This document shows, piece by piece, positions 28,511-37,704 of a stretch of 64,000 bases of DNA. This DNA is from Acinetobacter brisouisimilis (GTDB taxonomy: Bacteria > Pseudomonadota > Gammaproteobacteria > Pseudomonadales > Moraxellaceae), in contig NZ_KB851219.1 in NCBI RefSeq assembly GCF_000368265.1, forward strand, positions 325,920-389,919, given 5' to 3'. Within the stretch, counting starts at the first letter, position 1; every line of letters starts with the position of its first letter. Below the pieces are notes generated by a model, which was not told where the DNA came from, did not search any database, and saw only the letters and a list, made by a program, of their open reading frames with translations. The position numbers and the translations under genes were made by a program.

Positions 28511-30373
28511 TTAGTGTAATAATCTTAAACTGATTTTCTTGGTCAGTTCATTGAGCTGCATTCGTAAATTTTGCGATTCCTGTAATGATGCAGGGCGTTT
28601 CATGCGCTGTCTAAGCAATTTTTCTTGTAAAGCTAAAGCATTTTCTTTGGCAAAATTAAAAGCCTGTTCTGGCGAATTTAAAATATCTAAAACATTGGTG
28701 CGCTGTAATAATTCGGCAATTTCATTTCGATACGCATAGCAAGCACCTAGAACATAATAAATGGCTCGCTCCTGATCTTCTGGCAGTTTATCAAAGACTT
28801 GATCGAGAACCGCTAGAATTTCGGCTAACAGATCATCTTGCTGAATATAGGCGCGTAATTGCTCAAAGTGTGTATATAAAAACGGATTACTCATCAGCAA
28901 GGCAACTGCAAAGTCTTCATCTCGCGTGCGAATATTGAAAGAGAGTGAAGCGTCATGGCTGATTTTGGGGGTAAAGCGTTTGCCTAGCCCCAGCTTTTCC
29001 CGAAAAGCCTGACTGAGCAAATAACGATAAGAGCCTTGTGGAGGCAATAATTGCGTCATATTTTTCAGTTCGCCCATCACCTGACTTTTCCCTTCGGGTG
29101 TACTGACATCATGCTGCTGGGTCAGTAAAGCAAATAAAAAATCAGACAGCAAAGGTGCTTGTTGCCAGAGCTGCTGAAATCTCTCTACACCTTCTTGGCG
29201 AATTAAAGAGTCAGGATCGTGGTCATTGGGTAAAATAAAAAATTTCAGTTCACGACCATCATTGAGGAGGGGCAGGGCAATTTCTAAAGTGCGCTGTGCA
29301 GCTTTTTGACCTGCACTATCGCCGTCAAAAGCGATGGTAATCCGATGATTGCGTTTGAATAAAATGTTGAGATGTTCGGTGTTACTGGCAGTTCCGAGTG
29401 TCGCGACGGCACCATGTATGCCTGCCTGATGTAAGGCAATGACATCCATATAGCCTTCGACCAATAGCCAGTCTTGTGCTTTAAATTTGGTACCTTCATA
29501 CAGTCCATATAGCAGTTGGTTTTTATGGAAGACTTCAGAATCAGGTGAGTTGATATATTTGGGTTTGATTTCGTCGTTCAGGGCACGACCACCAAAACCA
29601 ACCACACGTCCTTTTGGGTCACGAATCGGGAAAATCACCCGATCCCGCAATAAGTCAAAGTCTCGTCCGCTGTCACTGGTACGAATCAAGCCAAGTTGTT
29701 TTAAACCATCAATATCTTGAGGGAATGCTTGTTCCAAGTGCTGCCAGTCTTCGGGTGCATAACCCAAACGCCAGTCTTGAATGGTTGTAGGGCTTAAACC
29801 ACGTTGCTTGAAATAACGCTGAGCAGAAGTGCTTTTGGGGAGTTGCTGCTGATAAAACTGGGCAATATTTTCCAGTAAATCATACAAATTCCCTTCTTGG
29901 GTAATCTCGGCAAACTGCTGGTCTGCAAATAAAAACGGATCATCCTGCGGAAATGGATAGGGTTCAAAGTCCTGAATATGGTCGGGTGTAGGTGCAGGAG
30001 CAACAGGTGGAGTACTGATGCTTGGTGCTGGTGTTGGCGTAATTGTTTTTTTATAGGTAAGTTTCTTACTGTCCTGATTGTCTTTCGGAAGTTCGATCCC
30101 TGTCTGACTGGCTAAGTCTTTCATGACATCGATAAAACTGCGGTTGTCGATGTCCATTAAGAATTTAATGGCATTCCCATTGGCTTGGCAACCAAAGCAG
30201 TGATAGTACTGTTTGTCCCGATAAACATGAAAAGACGGGCTTTTTTCCTGATGAAACGGGCAACAGCCTGAGTATGTGCGTCCAGTCTTTTTAAGTTTGA
30301 CACGCTGACTGATCAGATCGACAAGATCTGTACGGTCAAGAATTTGGTCAATGGTCTGTTGTGGAATCGCCAT
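28511..30373 (-). CDS. dnaG: DNA primase
   Basis: Makes RNA primers for replication. 620 residues: the N-terminal zinc finger has CCPFHQEKSPSF (Cys38, His41) and HCFGCQANGNAIKF (Cys59, Cys62). The Toprim/RNA polymerase domain has GFGGRALND, LVEGYMDVIALHQAG and FDGDSAGQKAAQR. The C-terminal domain binds DnaB helicase. Between zinc finger and polymerase domain (about 105-160) there is a Pro-rich linker longer than in E. coli. Unlike E. coli, it is not in an rpsU-dnaG-rpoD operon here; rpoD is 15 kb away. Confidence 0.96.
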   Translation of the reverse strand: MAIPQQTIDQILDRTDLVDLISQRVKLKKTGRTYSGCCPFHQEKSPSFHVYRDKQYYHCFGCQANGNAIKFLMDIDNRSFIDVMKDLASQTGIELPKDNQDSKKLTYKKTITPTPAPSISTPPVAPAPTPDHIQDFEPYPFPQDDPFLFADQQFAEITQEGNLYDLLENIAQFYQQQLPKSTSAQRYFKQRGLSPTTIQDWRLGYAPEDWQHLEQAFPQDIDGLKQLGLIRTSDSGRDFDLLRDRVIFPIRDPKGRVVGFGGRALNDEIKPKYINSPDSEVFHKNQLLYGLYEGTKFKAQDWLLVEGYMDVIALHQAGIHGAVATLGTASNTEHLNILFKRNHRITIAFDGDSAGQKAAQRTLEIALPLLNDGRELKFFILPNDHDPDSLIRQEGVERFQQLWQQAPLLSDFLFALLTQQHDVSTPEGKSQVMGELKNMTQLLPPQGSYRYLLSQAFREKLGLGKRFTPKISHDASLSFNIRTRDEDFAVALLMSNPFLYTHFEQLRAYIQQDDLLAEILAVLDQVFDKLPEDQERAIYYVLGACYAYRNEIAELLQRTNVLDILNSPEQAFNFAKENALALQEKLLRQRMKRPASLQESQNLRMQLNELTKKISLRLLH

Positions 30374-30440
30374 AATCAGGGATGTAACAATACGATGCGG
30401 GTTAACCAGTGTAACAAATTTTCAAGGTACACAAAATATA

Positions 30441-30466
30441 AAAGGCAAGCTCATGAGCTTGCCTTT
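30441..30466 (-). terminator. Palindromic terminator of bamD
   Basis: A perfect 26-base palindrome (half-site AAAGGCAAGCTCA) 18 bases after the bamD stop, followed on the minus strand by TTATATTTT. Confidence 0.7.
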
Positions 30467-30484
30467 ACGAACGATAGACCGAAA

Positions 30485-31600
30485 TTAGTTGCTTTCAGGT
30501 TTGTCGAGCATGCCGAAGCTTAAGCGGTTAGTCCAGCTGCGTTTTGGTTTTTCATTTGAATTGTCAACAGGCGCTGCAACAGGTTCAGAAGCGATCACTG
30601 GTGTAGGTGTAGCTGTAGTTGGTGTACTCGTAGCTTCAGTTTCAGGTTTGTCGAGCATGCCAAAGCTTAGACGGTTGGTCCAGCTACGTTTTTCTTCCGT
30701 AGTATTATCAGGGCTAGCTTTCTGCTCGCGCACGTTGTTTTCTGAACTACGACCAAAAATACCTAAAGTCGCCTTGTTCCACCAGCTGCCTTCTTTACGT
30801 GCCGCTGCAATGTTCACACTGCCATTGGCTTTGACTAAATTTGGATAATTTAGCTTTAGGACATTGGTATATTGCTGAGCGCTTTGCTGATCACCTAACT
30901 GGTTATAGCTATAGGCAATCGTTGCTAATGCTTCTGGAATTTGTGGGGTGTTTGGATAATGTTCAACGACCCACTGGCTACGTTCAATCGCAGCAACCCA
31001 TGCTTTACGTTCAACGTTGAAGCGAGCAGCGGTCATTTCGTGTTCTGCCAGTTCCTGACCAATATATTTCATACGCTGTGCAGCATCGACAGAATATTGG
31101 CTTGATGGGAAACGGCGAATCAAATCGACAAAGTTTTGATATGCCAATTTTAAATAGTTGATATCACGATGTGATTGCTTAAGTGAAGTATAACGCACAA
31201 GACCATCATAGTTTTGTTCCATGTTGGCAACGCCACGTGCATAGTAAGCATAAGCAACATTTGGATGGTCTGGGTTTAAACGAATAAAGCGATCGGCGGC
31301 AGTGACAACCCCAGGATAGTCTTTTTGTTGGAATTTGACATAAATTAAATCCAACTGCGCTTTTTGAGCATGTGTGCCTGTTGGAAAGTAAGTATCAATC
31401 GCTTGGAGATTTTTTGCCGCTTCATTATATTGACCTTTATTGAGCGCTTGTTCAGCCGAATCAAAGTAGGCTTGTTCGCTGTTTTGTGGTCCGAGATCGA
31501 CAACTTCTTTTTTTGATGGATTGCTGCTACAGCCCACAAATGTACCAGCAATGCCTAAACAAAGCACAAGCATAGTAACTTTATAACGTGGTAGCGACAT
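30485..31600 (-). CDS. bamD: Outer-membrane assembly lipoprotein BamD with C-terminal extension
   Basis: Essential TPR lipoprotein of the BAM complex that folds outer-membrane proteins. The signal peptide ends in the lipobox FVGC (Cys24). Residues about 40-260 are five TPR repeats with the BamD segments YPSSQYSVDAAQRMKYI-like FPSSQYSVDAAQRM and AERSQWVVEHYPNTP-like blocks. E. coli BamD has about 245 residues; this one has 371. The extra part holds two identical 16-residue motifs KRSWTNRLSFGMLDKP (304-319 and 353-368) and a looser third copy SWWNKATLGIFGR near 274, linked by Thr/Pro/Ala-rich sequence. Divergent from rluD, as in many gammaproteobacteria. Confidence 0.92.
   Translation of the reverse strand: MSLPRYKVTMLVLCLGIAGTFVGCSSNPSKKEVVDLGPQNSEQAYFDSAEQALNKGQYNEAAKNLQAIDTYFPTGTHAQKAQLDLIYVKFQQKDYPGVVTAADRFIRLNPDHPNVAYAYYARGVANMEQNYDGLVRYTSLKQSHRDINYLKLAYQNFVDLIRRFPSSQYSVDAAQRMKYIGQELAEHEMTAARFNVERKAWVAAIERSQWVVEHYPNTPQIPEALATIAYSYNQLGDQQSAQQYTNVLKLNYPNLVKANGSVNIAAARKEGSWWNKATLGIFGRSSENNVREQKASPDNTTEEKRSWTNRLSFGMLDKPETEATSTPTTATPTPVIASEPVAAPVDNSNEKPKRSWTNRLSFGMLDKPESN
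30497..30691. repeat. Direct repeat encoding the BamD C-terminal motif
   Basis: Two 48-base copies at 30497-30544 and 30644-30691 encode the same 16 residues. They differ at about five bases, all of them silent. Confidence 0.85.
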
Positions 31601-31663
31601 AAAAATTCCTCAGTTAATACGGCCAATGAGCTACAATGGCATTATTAAACCATTATTGTCTTA

Positions 31664-32725
31664 ATGAGCCAAATGACTTCAACACAATCTTCTCATTCTA
31701 ATTCCACTGAAACAGATTTCAATTTACTTGAAGATGCTGAGGATGCAGATAATCATACTTCGAGCGTAACTGCAACACATTTATCGTTGCAATTTCAGGT
31801 GGATGAACAATATCTTGGGCTGCGGATTGATCAGGTTGCAGCAACCGTTTGGGCTGATTTTTCACGAGAAAAACTCAAACAATGGATGAAAGATGGGCAT
31901 CTGTTGGTTGACGGTAACAAAATTAAACCGAAATATCGCTGTGAAGGGCATGAATTACTCACGCTTGATGTTGAGCTTGAGGTGCAAACTCACAACCAGC
32001 CTGAAAATATCCCTTTAGATATTGTTTATGAAGATGACGATATTCTTGTCATTAATAAACCCGTTGGTATGGTGGTGCATCCTGGTGCGGGCAATGGATC
32101 GGGAACACTGGTCAATGCTTTACTGTATCACTATCCAAAATCGGCAGAGTTGTCGCGTGCAGGACTGGTACATCGGATCGATAAAGACACCAGTGGTTTG
32201 CTGGTGGTCGCGAAAAATCTGGAAGCACAGTTTTCATTGACCAAGCAACTCGGTGACAAGTCTGTCTATCGTGTCTATGACCTTGTGGTATATGGCAACA
32301 TTATTGCAGGCGGCACGATTGATGAACCGATTAAACGTCACCCTGTTGACCGTGTAAAAATGACCGTGCTTCCTGGTGGGCGCGATGCTGTGACGCATTA
32401 CAATGTTAAAGAACGCTTCCAGAATTTTACCCGTGTACAGGCACAGCTTGAAACAGGTCGTACGCATCAGATTCGGGTGCATTTTACCTATATTGGCTAT
32501 AGCCTGGTGGGCGATACTGTATATATGAGTCGTGTTCGTGTGCCCGCGGGTGCTTCAGAGCGTTTAGCCAGCACTTTGCGTGGCTTCCGCCGTCAAGCCT
32601 TGCATGCGGCAAAACTCGGTTTAGTGCATCCACGTACGCAAGAAGAAATGCTATTTGAAGCGCCGTGGCCAGAAGACTTTAAAAATCTAGTTCAAGTATT
32701 ACGCGAAGAAAATGCAGCCTACTAA
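31664..32725 (+). CDS. rluD: 23S rRNA pseudouridine(1911/1915/1917) synthase
   Basis: Modifies helix 69 of 23S rRNA. An S4 domain lies at about 45-115 (LGLRIDQVAATVWADFSREKLKQWM, written as family start). The RluA-type catalytic domain has the HRIDKDTSGLLVVAK loop with the catalytic Asp, and ETGRTHQIRVHFTYIG. The first 40 residues are an acidic, Ser/Thr-rich extension. Either ATG 31664 or 31673 could start it. It overlaps pgeF by 14 bases. Confidence 0.95.
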   Translation: MSQMTSTQSSHSNSTETDFNLLEDAEDADNHTSSVTATHLSLQFQVDEQYLGLRIDQVAATVWADFSREKLKQWMKDGHLLVDGNKIKPKYRCEGHELLTLDVELEVQTHNQPENIPLDIVYEDDDILVINKPVGMVVHPGAGNGSGTLVNALLYHYPKSAELSRAGLVHRIDKDTSGLLVVAKNLEAQFSLTKQLGDKSVYRVYDLVVYGNIIAGGTIDEPIKRHPVDRVKMTVLPGGRDAVTHYNVKERFQNFTRVQAQLETGRTHQIRVHFTYIGYSLVGDTVYMSRVRVPAGASERLASTLRGFRRQALHAAKLGLVHPRTQEEMLFEAPWPEDFKNLVQVLREENAAY

Positions 32726-33506
32726 TCAGGTCGTATTTGCTACACCGCAATCGGAGAATTCAGTCATGCAATTTGTTCAAGGTTTACCCCAAGGTGTTTA
32801 TGTTGGGCAAACTCATGTTCAGCATCCAGAAAGCCTTTCCAGTGAACGTGCTGAACTGTCAGGCTTTAATCTGGCCTTACATGTGCAGGATGATCCAGTG
32901 CGTGTGCAGCAACATCGTATGACATTGTTAACCGAGTTTGCTCAGTATGGTGTCAATAAGTTGACGTGGATGACGCAAACGCATAGCACGATTTGCCATA
33001 CGGTCAATCAGCAAGTCTACTTTGAGCCATTGGTGGGTGATGGTTTGGTCACCCAGCAAAAAGGGCATGCCATCTTGATGATGACCGCAGACTGTTTGCC
33101 TGTGGTTTTAGGCAATGCTGATGGCACTGAAGTGGCCAATCTGCATGCGGGCTGGCGTGGTCTGGCAGGCGGGATTATTGAAAATACTATTGCCGCGATG
33201 CAGACCAAACCCACATGGGCTTGGCTTGGTGCGTGTATTAGTCAGCCTTGCTTTGAGATTGGTGCAGAAGTCAAACAGGCATTTTGTGAAAAATACCCGT
33301 TAGAGTTCGCCTTTAAAGCAGGTGAGCAGGCAGGGAAATACTATGCCGACCTGTATGCGATTGCGCGTTATATTTTAGAGCAGCATGGTGTGGCTTTAGT
33401 GTCGGGTGGAGATCAGTGTACCTACACCCAGACTGAGGATTATTTCTCTTATCGCCGTAATGCGAAAACAGGTCGCATGGCGACATTCGTGTTTATGCAA
33501 GAATAA
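32712..33506 (+). CDS. pgeF: Peptidoglycan editing factor / multicopper-like purine phosphorylase (YfiH)
   Basis: DUF152 family protein of 264 residues. Metal-site residues are visible in MTQTHSTICH, MTADCLPVVLG and NLHAGWRGLAGG. In E. coli this protein prevents misincorporation of L-Ser into peptidoglycan; relatives act as purine nucleoside phosphorylases or polyphenol oxidases. The rluD-pgeF pair is conserved, and the start lies inside rluD. Confidence 0.92.
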   Translation: MQPTNQVVFATPQSENSVMQFVQGLPQGVYVGQTHVQHPESLSSERAELSGFNLALHVQDDPVRVQQHRMTLLTEFAQYGVNKLTWMTQTHSTICHTVNQQVYFEPLVGDGLVTQQKGHAILMMTADCLPVVLGNADGTEVANLHAGWRGLAGGIIENTIAAMQTKPTWAWLGACISQPCFEIGAEVKQAFCEKYPLEFAFKAGEQAGKYYADLYAIARYILEQHGVALVSGGDQCTYTQTEDYFSYRRNAKTGRMATFVFMQE

Positions 33507-33550
33507 TTCATGCTAAACTGCTCGGGATTTTTTGCTATTGATTCTCAATA

Positions 33551-34111
33551 ATGACGACGTTGCCTAAATCCCTTGCTATTGTTTACCACAGCCCATATGG
33601 GCATACCGCAAAAGTTGCCCAATACATTGCCAAAGGCGCAGCGCAAATTGGCGTGACTGTCCATGTCATGTCCATTGAGCATGTGGATTGGGACAAGCTG
33701 GATCAGGCACACGGCATTATTCTAGGCTGCCCAACCTATATGGGCAGTGTTACGGGGCAGTTCAAAATGTTTATGGACTCGACCTCGAAGCGCTGGATCA
33801 ACCGTTTGTGGCAAGGCAAACTTGCCGCAGGCTTTACCAATTCGGGGGGGTTAAGCGGTGACAAACTTTCTGTGTTGCAGCAAATTAATTTGTTTGCCAT
33901 GCAGCATGGCATGCTTTGGACAGGTTTGCCGTTGTTATCGACAGGGCAAAAAGACACCGATTTAAACCGTTTGGCCAGTCACTTGGGACTCATGACCCAA
34001 TCTAATAATGCGCCTGTTGAAATTACTCCGCCACAAGGTGATCTGGATACAGCTATCTGGTTTGGTGAATATATCGCGCTGATGTTGAATCGCCTGAATC
34101 ATTCAGCCTAA
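33551..34111 (+). CDS. Flavodoxin-family NAD(P)H-dependent reductase
   Basis: Second WrbA-like FMN protein in the window (186 residues). It has the FMN loop VYHSPYGHTAKVAQ, GCPTYMGSVTGQFKMFMDSTSKRW (in family order) and AGFTNSGGLSGDKLSVLQQ. It is clearly related to the protein at 8070-8624, but no regulator is adjacent here. It follows pgeF by 44 bases and may be read through from it. The 180 bases after it up to metI hold no convincing gene. Confidence 0.82.
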   Translation: MTTLPKSLAIVYHSPYGHTAKVAQYIAKGAAQIGVTVHVMSIEHVDWDKLDQAHGIILGCPTYMGSVTGQFKMFMDSTSKRWINRLWQGKLAAGFTNSGGLSGDKLSVLQQINLFAMQHGMLWTGLPLLSTGQKDTDLNRLASHLGLMTQSNNAPVEITPPQGDLDTAIWFGEYIALMLNRLNHSA

Positions 34112-34290
34112 GTTCACTTTTGCCGCATTTCAAAGCTAAAAATCATCGCAACAGTGACGCTGACCTGAGCATGAACCCAGTCAGCGCATGTTGAACCTTA
34201 AGAATTTGACTGTTCTCGCCATTTCTCCTTTGCTATTTATCTCACAGGGAGAAATAGTGGATATATGGAAGAAGCCGATTCAATCTCCAA

Positions 34291-34950
34291 TCACAATTTA
34301 CGTTTATCCAGTTGGCGTGCCAGTTGATCGCCAGTGGCTTGAATCAGCATCACCAAAATCACTAACACCACAATCACCGCAAACATAATCTGCAAATCAA
34401 AACGCTGATAACCATAACGATAAGCCACATCGCCCAAACCGCCTGCGCCAATCGCTCCTGCAATTGCCGATGAGTTAATCATGGTGACAATGGTCACGGT
34501 AAATCCCGCCACAATGCCAGGCAAAGCTTCAGGCAACAGCACATGCCAGATAATCTGCTTGCGGTTACAGCCCATGGCTTGGGCAGCTTCAATCAGACCA
34601 TGATCGACTTCTCTTAAACTCACTTCGGCAATCCGCGCGAAAAACGGCGTGGCTGCTAGTGATAAAGGGACAATCGCAGCCCAAACCCCGTAGCTCGTCC
34701 CGACAATCCAGCGGGTTATTGGAATCAGTGCCACCATTAAAATCAGAAAAGGTACAGAACGGGTAATGTTGATGACCCAGCCAATTGGTTGGTTGATCTT
34801 AGCAGATGGAAAAATGCCCTGAGCTGAAGTGCTGACCAAGATGACCGCAAGTGGTAAACCGATCAGCAAGGCAATCAGTGCCGATAAGCCGACCATCACC
34901 AAAGTATCCAGTGTACCTGTCAGAAGCAGGTCAAATAACTGATCTTGCAT
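34291..34950 (-). CDS. metI: MetI-type ABC transporter permease
   Basis: Inner-membrane permease of 219 residues with five hydrophobic segments. The EAA loop for contact with MetN is visible (EAAQAMGCNRKQIIWHVLLPEALPGI in two parts: EAAQAMGCNRKQI and LLPEALPGIVAG). ATG 34950 has AAGGAG upstream; an open frame extends to 35031 but lies within metN. It overlaps metN by 20 bases. It is the last gene of the sulfur operon, so the substrate may be an organosulfur compound rather than methionine itself. Confidence 0.92.
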   Translation of the reverse strand: MQDQLFDLLLTGTLDTLVMVGLSALIALLIGLPLAVILVSTSAQGIFPSAKINQPIGWVINITRSVPFLILMVALIPITRWIVGTSYGVWAAIVPLSLAATPFFARIAEVSLREVDHGLIEAAQAMGCNRKQIIWHVLLPEALPGIVAGFTVTIVTMINSSAIAGAIGAGGLGDVAYRYGYQRFDLQIMFAVIVVLVILVMLIQATGDQLARQLDKRKL

Positions 34951-35998
34951 AACCAAGCTCCTTGAGTTGTAAATGCTGAATATGTTGCCAATCTTGCAAA
35001 TCAGGTGTTGGGCGATCTGAATCAACTGCAATCACCAAACGCGCCACGATATAGTGCTGAATCTGATCAATATGGCTTTGTAGAATCTGTACAGGTGACT
35101 GAAACTTTTGCAGAAGTTGGTTAAAGTCAAATGCCTGATCAGCGCGATGTGCATAGTCGATTTGCAGAATTTTTTGTGCATGTTTTCCACTGGCATCAGG
35201 GCTAAGCGCAACCGCAAAGTCCTGTTGTTCCAGGTTCAGCAGTTCTTGGGTAATCTGCTGTTGAGGGTTGGAAAAGACTGACCAGACTGCACCAGACTCG
35301 ACAATTTCACCATGATCAATGACCACTACTTCGTCGCAAATGTCACGAATCACTTGCATTTCATGGGTGATCAGCACAATGGTAATACCCAGTTCCTGAT
35401 TGATTTTTTTCAGTAAAGCCAAAATGGTGGCAGTGCTTTCTGGATCGAGTGCCGAGGTGGCTTCATCACAGAGCAAAATTTCAGGTTGATGCACCAAGGC
35501 TCTGGCAATCCCGACACGTTGTTTTTGTCCACCTGAAAGCTGGGCAGGGTAATGCTCAGTTTTTTCACTCAGTCCGACCAAGTCCAGCACATGATTGACG
35601 CGTGAAGATATTTCCGCTTGGGCAACTCCTGAAATTTTCAGGGGCAACGCCACATTTTCCCAGACGGTTTTGGCAGACATTAAATTGAAATGCTGAAAAA
35701 TCATGCCGATTTTCTGACGCAGTTGAATCAGTTCGGCATGTTTGAGCTGGGTCAAATCCTGTTGATGAATCAGGATCTGACCACTCGATGGCTGTTCCAG
35801 ACCATTCAGGCTACGTATCAGAGAGGATTTTCCTGCACCACTTTTGCCGATAATGCCAAAAATATGCCCTTGTGGAATATCCAGTTGGATGTCTTTTAAG
35901 GCATGAACCTGTTGGCTTTGCCCCGCATAGTATTTATTCAGGTTACGAATTTTGATATGCGGTGTACTAAATTCGAGCGATGTCCCAAAACTGACCAT
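34931..35998 (-). CDS. metN: MetN-type ABC transporter ATPase
   Basis: ATP-binding subunit of 355 residues. Walker A GKSGAGKSSL (about residue 51), signature LSGGQKQRVGIARAL and Walker B LLCDEATSALD are intact. The C-terminal about 90 residues form the NIL/ACT-like domain that in E. coli MetN senses intracellular methionine and inhibits transport. AGGAGAT precedes the ATG. Followed by metI with a 20-base overlap and preceded by two metQ-like genes. Confidence 0.94.
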   Translation of the reverse strand: MVSFGTSLEFSTPHIKIRNLNKYYAGQSQQVHALKDIQLDIPQGHIFGIIGKSGAGKSSLIRSLNGLEQPSSGQILIHQQDLTQLKHAELIQLRQKIGMIFQHFNLMSAKTVWENVALPLKISGVAQAEISSRVNHVLDLVGLSEKTEHYPAQLSGGQKQRVGIARALVHQPEILLCDEATSALDPESTATILALLKKINQELGITIVLITHEMQVIRDICDEVVVIDHGEIVESGAVWSVFSNPQQQITQELLNLEQQDFAVALSPDASGKHAQKILQIDYAHRADQAFDFNQLLQKFQSPVQILQSHIDQIQHYIVARLVIAVDSDRPTPDLQDWQHIQHLQLKELGYARSVI

Positions 35999-36010
35999 GT
36001 TGCTTATCTC

Positions 36011-36841
36011 CTATTGCCAACCTTTAAACCAGAGACCTTGACCAAAATCTTTATCTAAAATTTGTTGAACTTTCGTGGACTGTTGAAATGTTTTAACAAA
36101 GGTGGCAAGTTTTTGATTCTTATCTTGATAATCGCCGCGTGTTACAAAAAGAATGGCATATTTTTTATCAATTGGATCTAAGAAAAGAGCATCTTTGGGG
36201 TCTGCTGTTTTTGCCATTTTTAAATAATGTGGATAGCCAAAAATTAAATCAGCATCATCAATTGCACGTGCGGTTTGAGGGCCTTCAACTTCAACAAATT
36301 GGAATTGTTTAGGGTTGGAAATAATATCTTGTTGGGTAGAAAGCTCATTTTGATCATCTTTTAACTGAATGAGTTTCGCTTTATCTAATAAAATTAATGC
36401 ACGAGCCAAATTTACTGGGTCACTTGGAATGACAATTCGTGCATGTTCAGGTAACTCTGTGAGCGAATGGTATTTCTTTGAATAAAGCCCAACATGGCTA
36501 CCAGTTCCAACAGCGAAAGCATGTAAATTAAAATGAGTTTGGCGAATCGCATTTTTTAGATAAACACTTTGCTGAAAAAAGTTGGCATCAATATCACCAT
36601 TTTGCACTGCAATATTGGGTGCTTGCCAATCAGAAAATTCGACCAGTTTGACATGAATGCCTTGTTTTTCAACATCATCTGCCACGCTTTGTAGCAGATC
36701 TTTATAGGGTGGACTAATGCCTATGGTGAGCACATTGTCCTGATTTTTTTGCTGAATATAACGATAGCCTGCTAAGCCAAAAATAGCCAAAACAACGACA
36801 AAACTTATAATTAAAGGGCGAGATTTTAATATTCCTGACAT
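36011..36841 (-). CDS. MetQ/NlpA-family substrate-binding protein, second copy
   Basis: Periplasmic binding protein of 276 residues. The family core is clear: LVEFSDWQAPNIAVQNGDIDANFFQ in two parts, SLTELPEHARIVIPSDPVNLARAL, and VEGPQTARAIDDADLIFGYPHYL. The N-terminus (PLIISFVVVLAIFGLAGYRYIQQ) is a single hydrophobic segment with no lipobox Cys, so it may be membrane-anchored instead of lipidated. ATG 36841 lies 2 bases after the stop of the neighbouring copy, with AGGGTGG upstream. It is a tandem paralogue of 36844-37680. Confidence 0.9.
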   Translation of the reverse strand: MSGILKSRPLIISFVVVLAIFGLAGYRYIQQKNQDNVLTIGISPPYKDLLQSVADDVEKQGIHVKLVEFSDWQAPNIAVQNGDIDANFFQQSVYLKNAIRQTHFNLHAFAVGTGSHVGLYSKKYHSLTELPEHARIVIPSDPVNLARALILLDKAKLIQLKDDQNELSTQQDIISNPKQFQFVEVEGPQTARAIDDADLIFGYPHYLKMAKTADPKDALFLDPIDKKYAILFVTRGDYQDKNQKLATFVKTFQQSTKVQQILDKDFGQGLWFKGWQ

Positions 36842-36843
36842 TG

Positions 36844-37680
36844 TTACCACCCTGCATACCACAGCCCAGAGCCAATTTCCGCATTTAGCGAGGCTTTGAC
36901 GAGTGGCGAGTGTTGATAAATATCGACAAATTTTTCTAAGCGACCGCCTTCATCTTTATAGTCTTTACGCACTACAAAAAGAATTGCATAGCGTTTGTCT
37001 TCTTGGTTATTTAGTAGCAAGGCTTTTTTCGGATCGATGGTTTTGGCAAGGTTTAAATAATGCGGATAGCTGAATGCCAAATCGACATCGTCGACTGCAC
37101 GGGCTGTTTGTGGGCCTTCCATTTCAACGAATTGTAAGTCTTTTGGATTCGCCACAATGTCTTTTAAATTCGATAAATAATTCTTCGGATCTTTTAAGGT
37201 AATCAGTTTGGCTTGCTGTAATAATAGTAACGCGCGACCTTCGTTGACAGGGTCATTCGGCACAGCAACGCGGGCTTTATTTGGCAAGGCATCCAGACTG
37301 CTGTATTTTTTTGAATATAACCCGACGCGTGATGCAGCCCCCGCAGCAAAAGGCTGAAGCTTGTATTTACCTTCTTTAATCGCATTATTTAAAAACGGTT
37401 GATGCTGGAAAAAATTGGCATCAATATCGCCGTGATTGAGGGTAATGTTCGGCGTGTTCCAGTCGGAAAACTCTACCAGTTTGACATTTAACCCCTGTTT
37501 CTTGGCTTCGTTGGCTGCGACTTGTAAGGTATTGGCAAAAGCAGGGGTAATCCCGATCACCAGTTCCTTGCTTTGTGCCTGACGGTGCTGATTCCATGCA
37601 AATAAGCCTGCGATGACGGCAACCACCACCACACCAATGCTGGCGATTTTCTTACCTGATAATGTCTGTGTTTGTCCCAT
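36844..37680 (-). CDS. metQ: MetQ/NlpA-family substrate-binding protein, first copy
   Basis: Binding protein of 278 residues, closely related along its whole length to the next gene (shared LVEFSDWNTPNI, GDIDANFFQ, GLYSKKYSSLDALP, PQTARAVDDVDLAFSYPHYL). The N-terminal hydrophobic segment (IASIGVVVVAVIAGLFAW) again lacks a lipobox. Two binding proteins serving one MetNI pair suggests that the transporter accepts more than one substrate. It lies 24 bases after the LLM monooxygenase gene in the same operon. Confidence 0.9.
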   Translation of the reverse strand: MGQTQTLSGKKIASIGVVVVAVIAGLFAWNQHRQAQSKELVIGITPAFANTLQVAANEAKKQGLNVKLVEFSDWNTPNITLNHGDIDANFFQHQPFLNNAIKEGKYKLQPFAAGAASRVGLYSKKYSSLDALPNKARVAVPNDPVNEGRALLLLQQAKLITLKDPKNYLSNLKDIVANPKDLQFVEMEGPQTARAVDDVDLAFSYPHYLNLAKTIDPKKALLLNNQEDKRYAILFVVRKDYKDEGGRLEKFVDIYQHSPLVKASLNAEIGSGLWYAGW

Positions 37681-37704
37681 GAAAAATATCTCAAAATTGT
37701 GTGT

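Noticed and set aside
34188..34388. 66-residue frame after the flavodoxin-type reductase
   Set aside because: Its second half is the complement of metI and there is no family resemblance.
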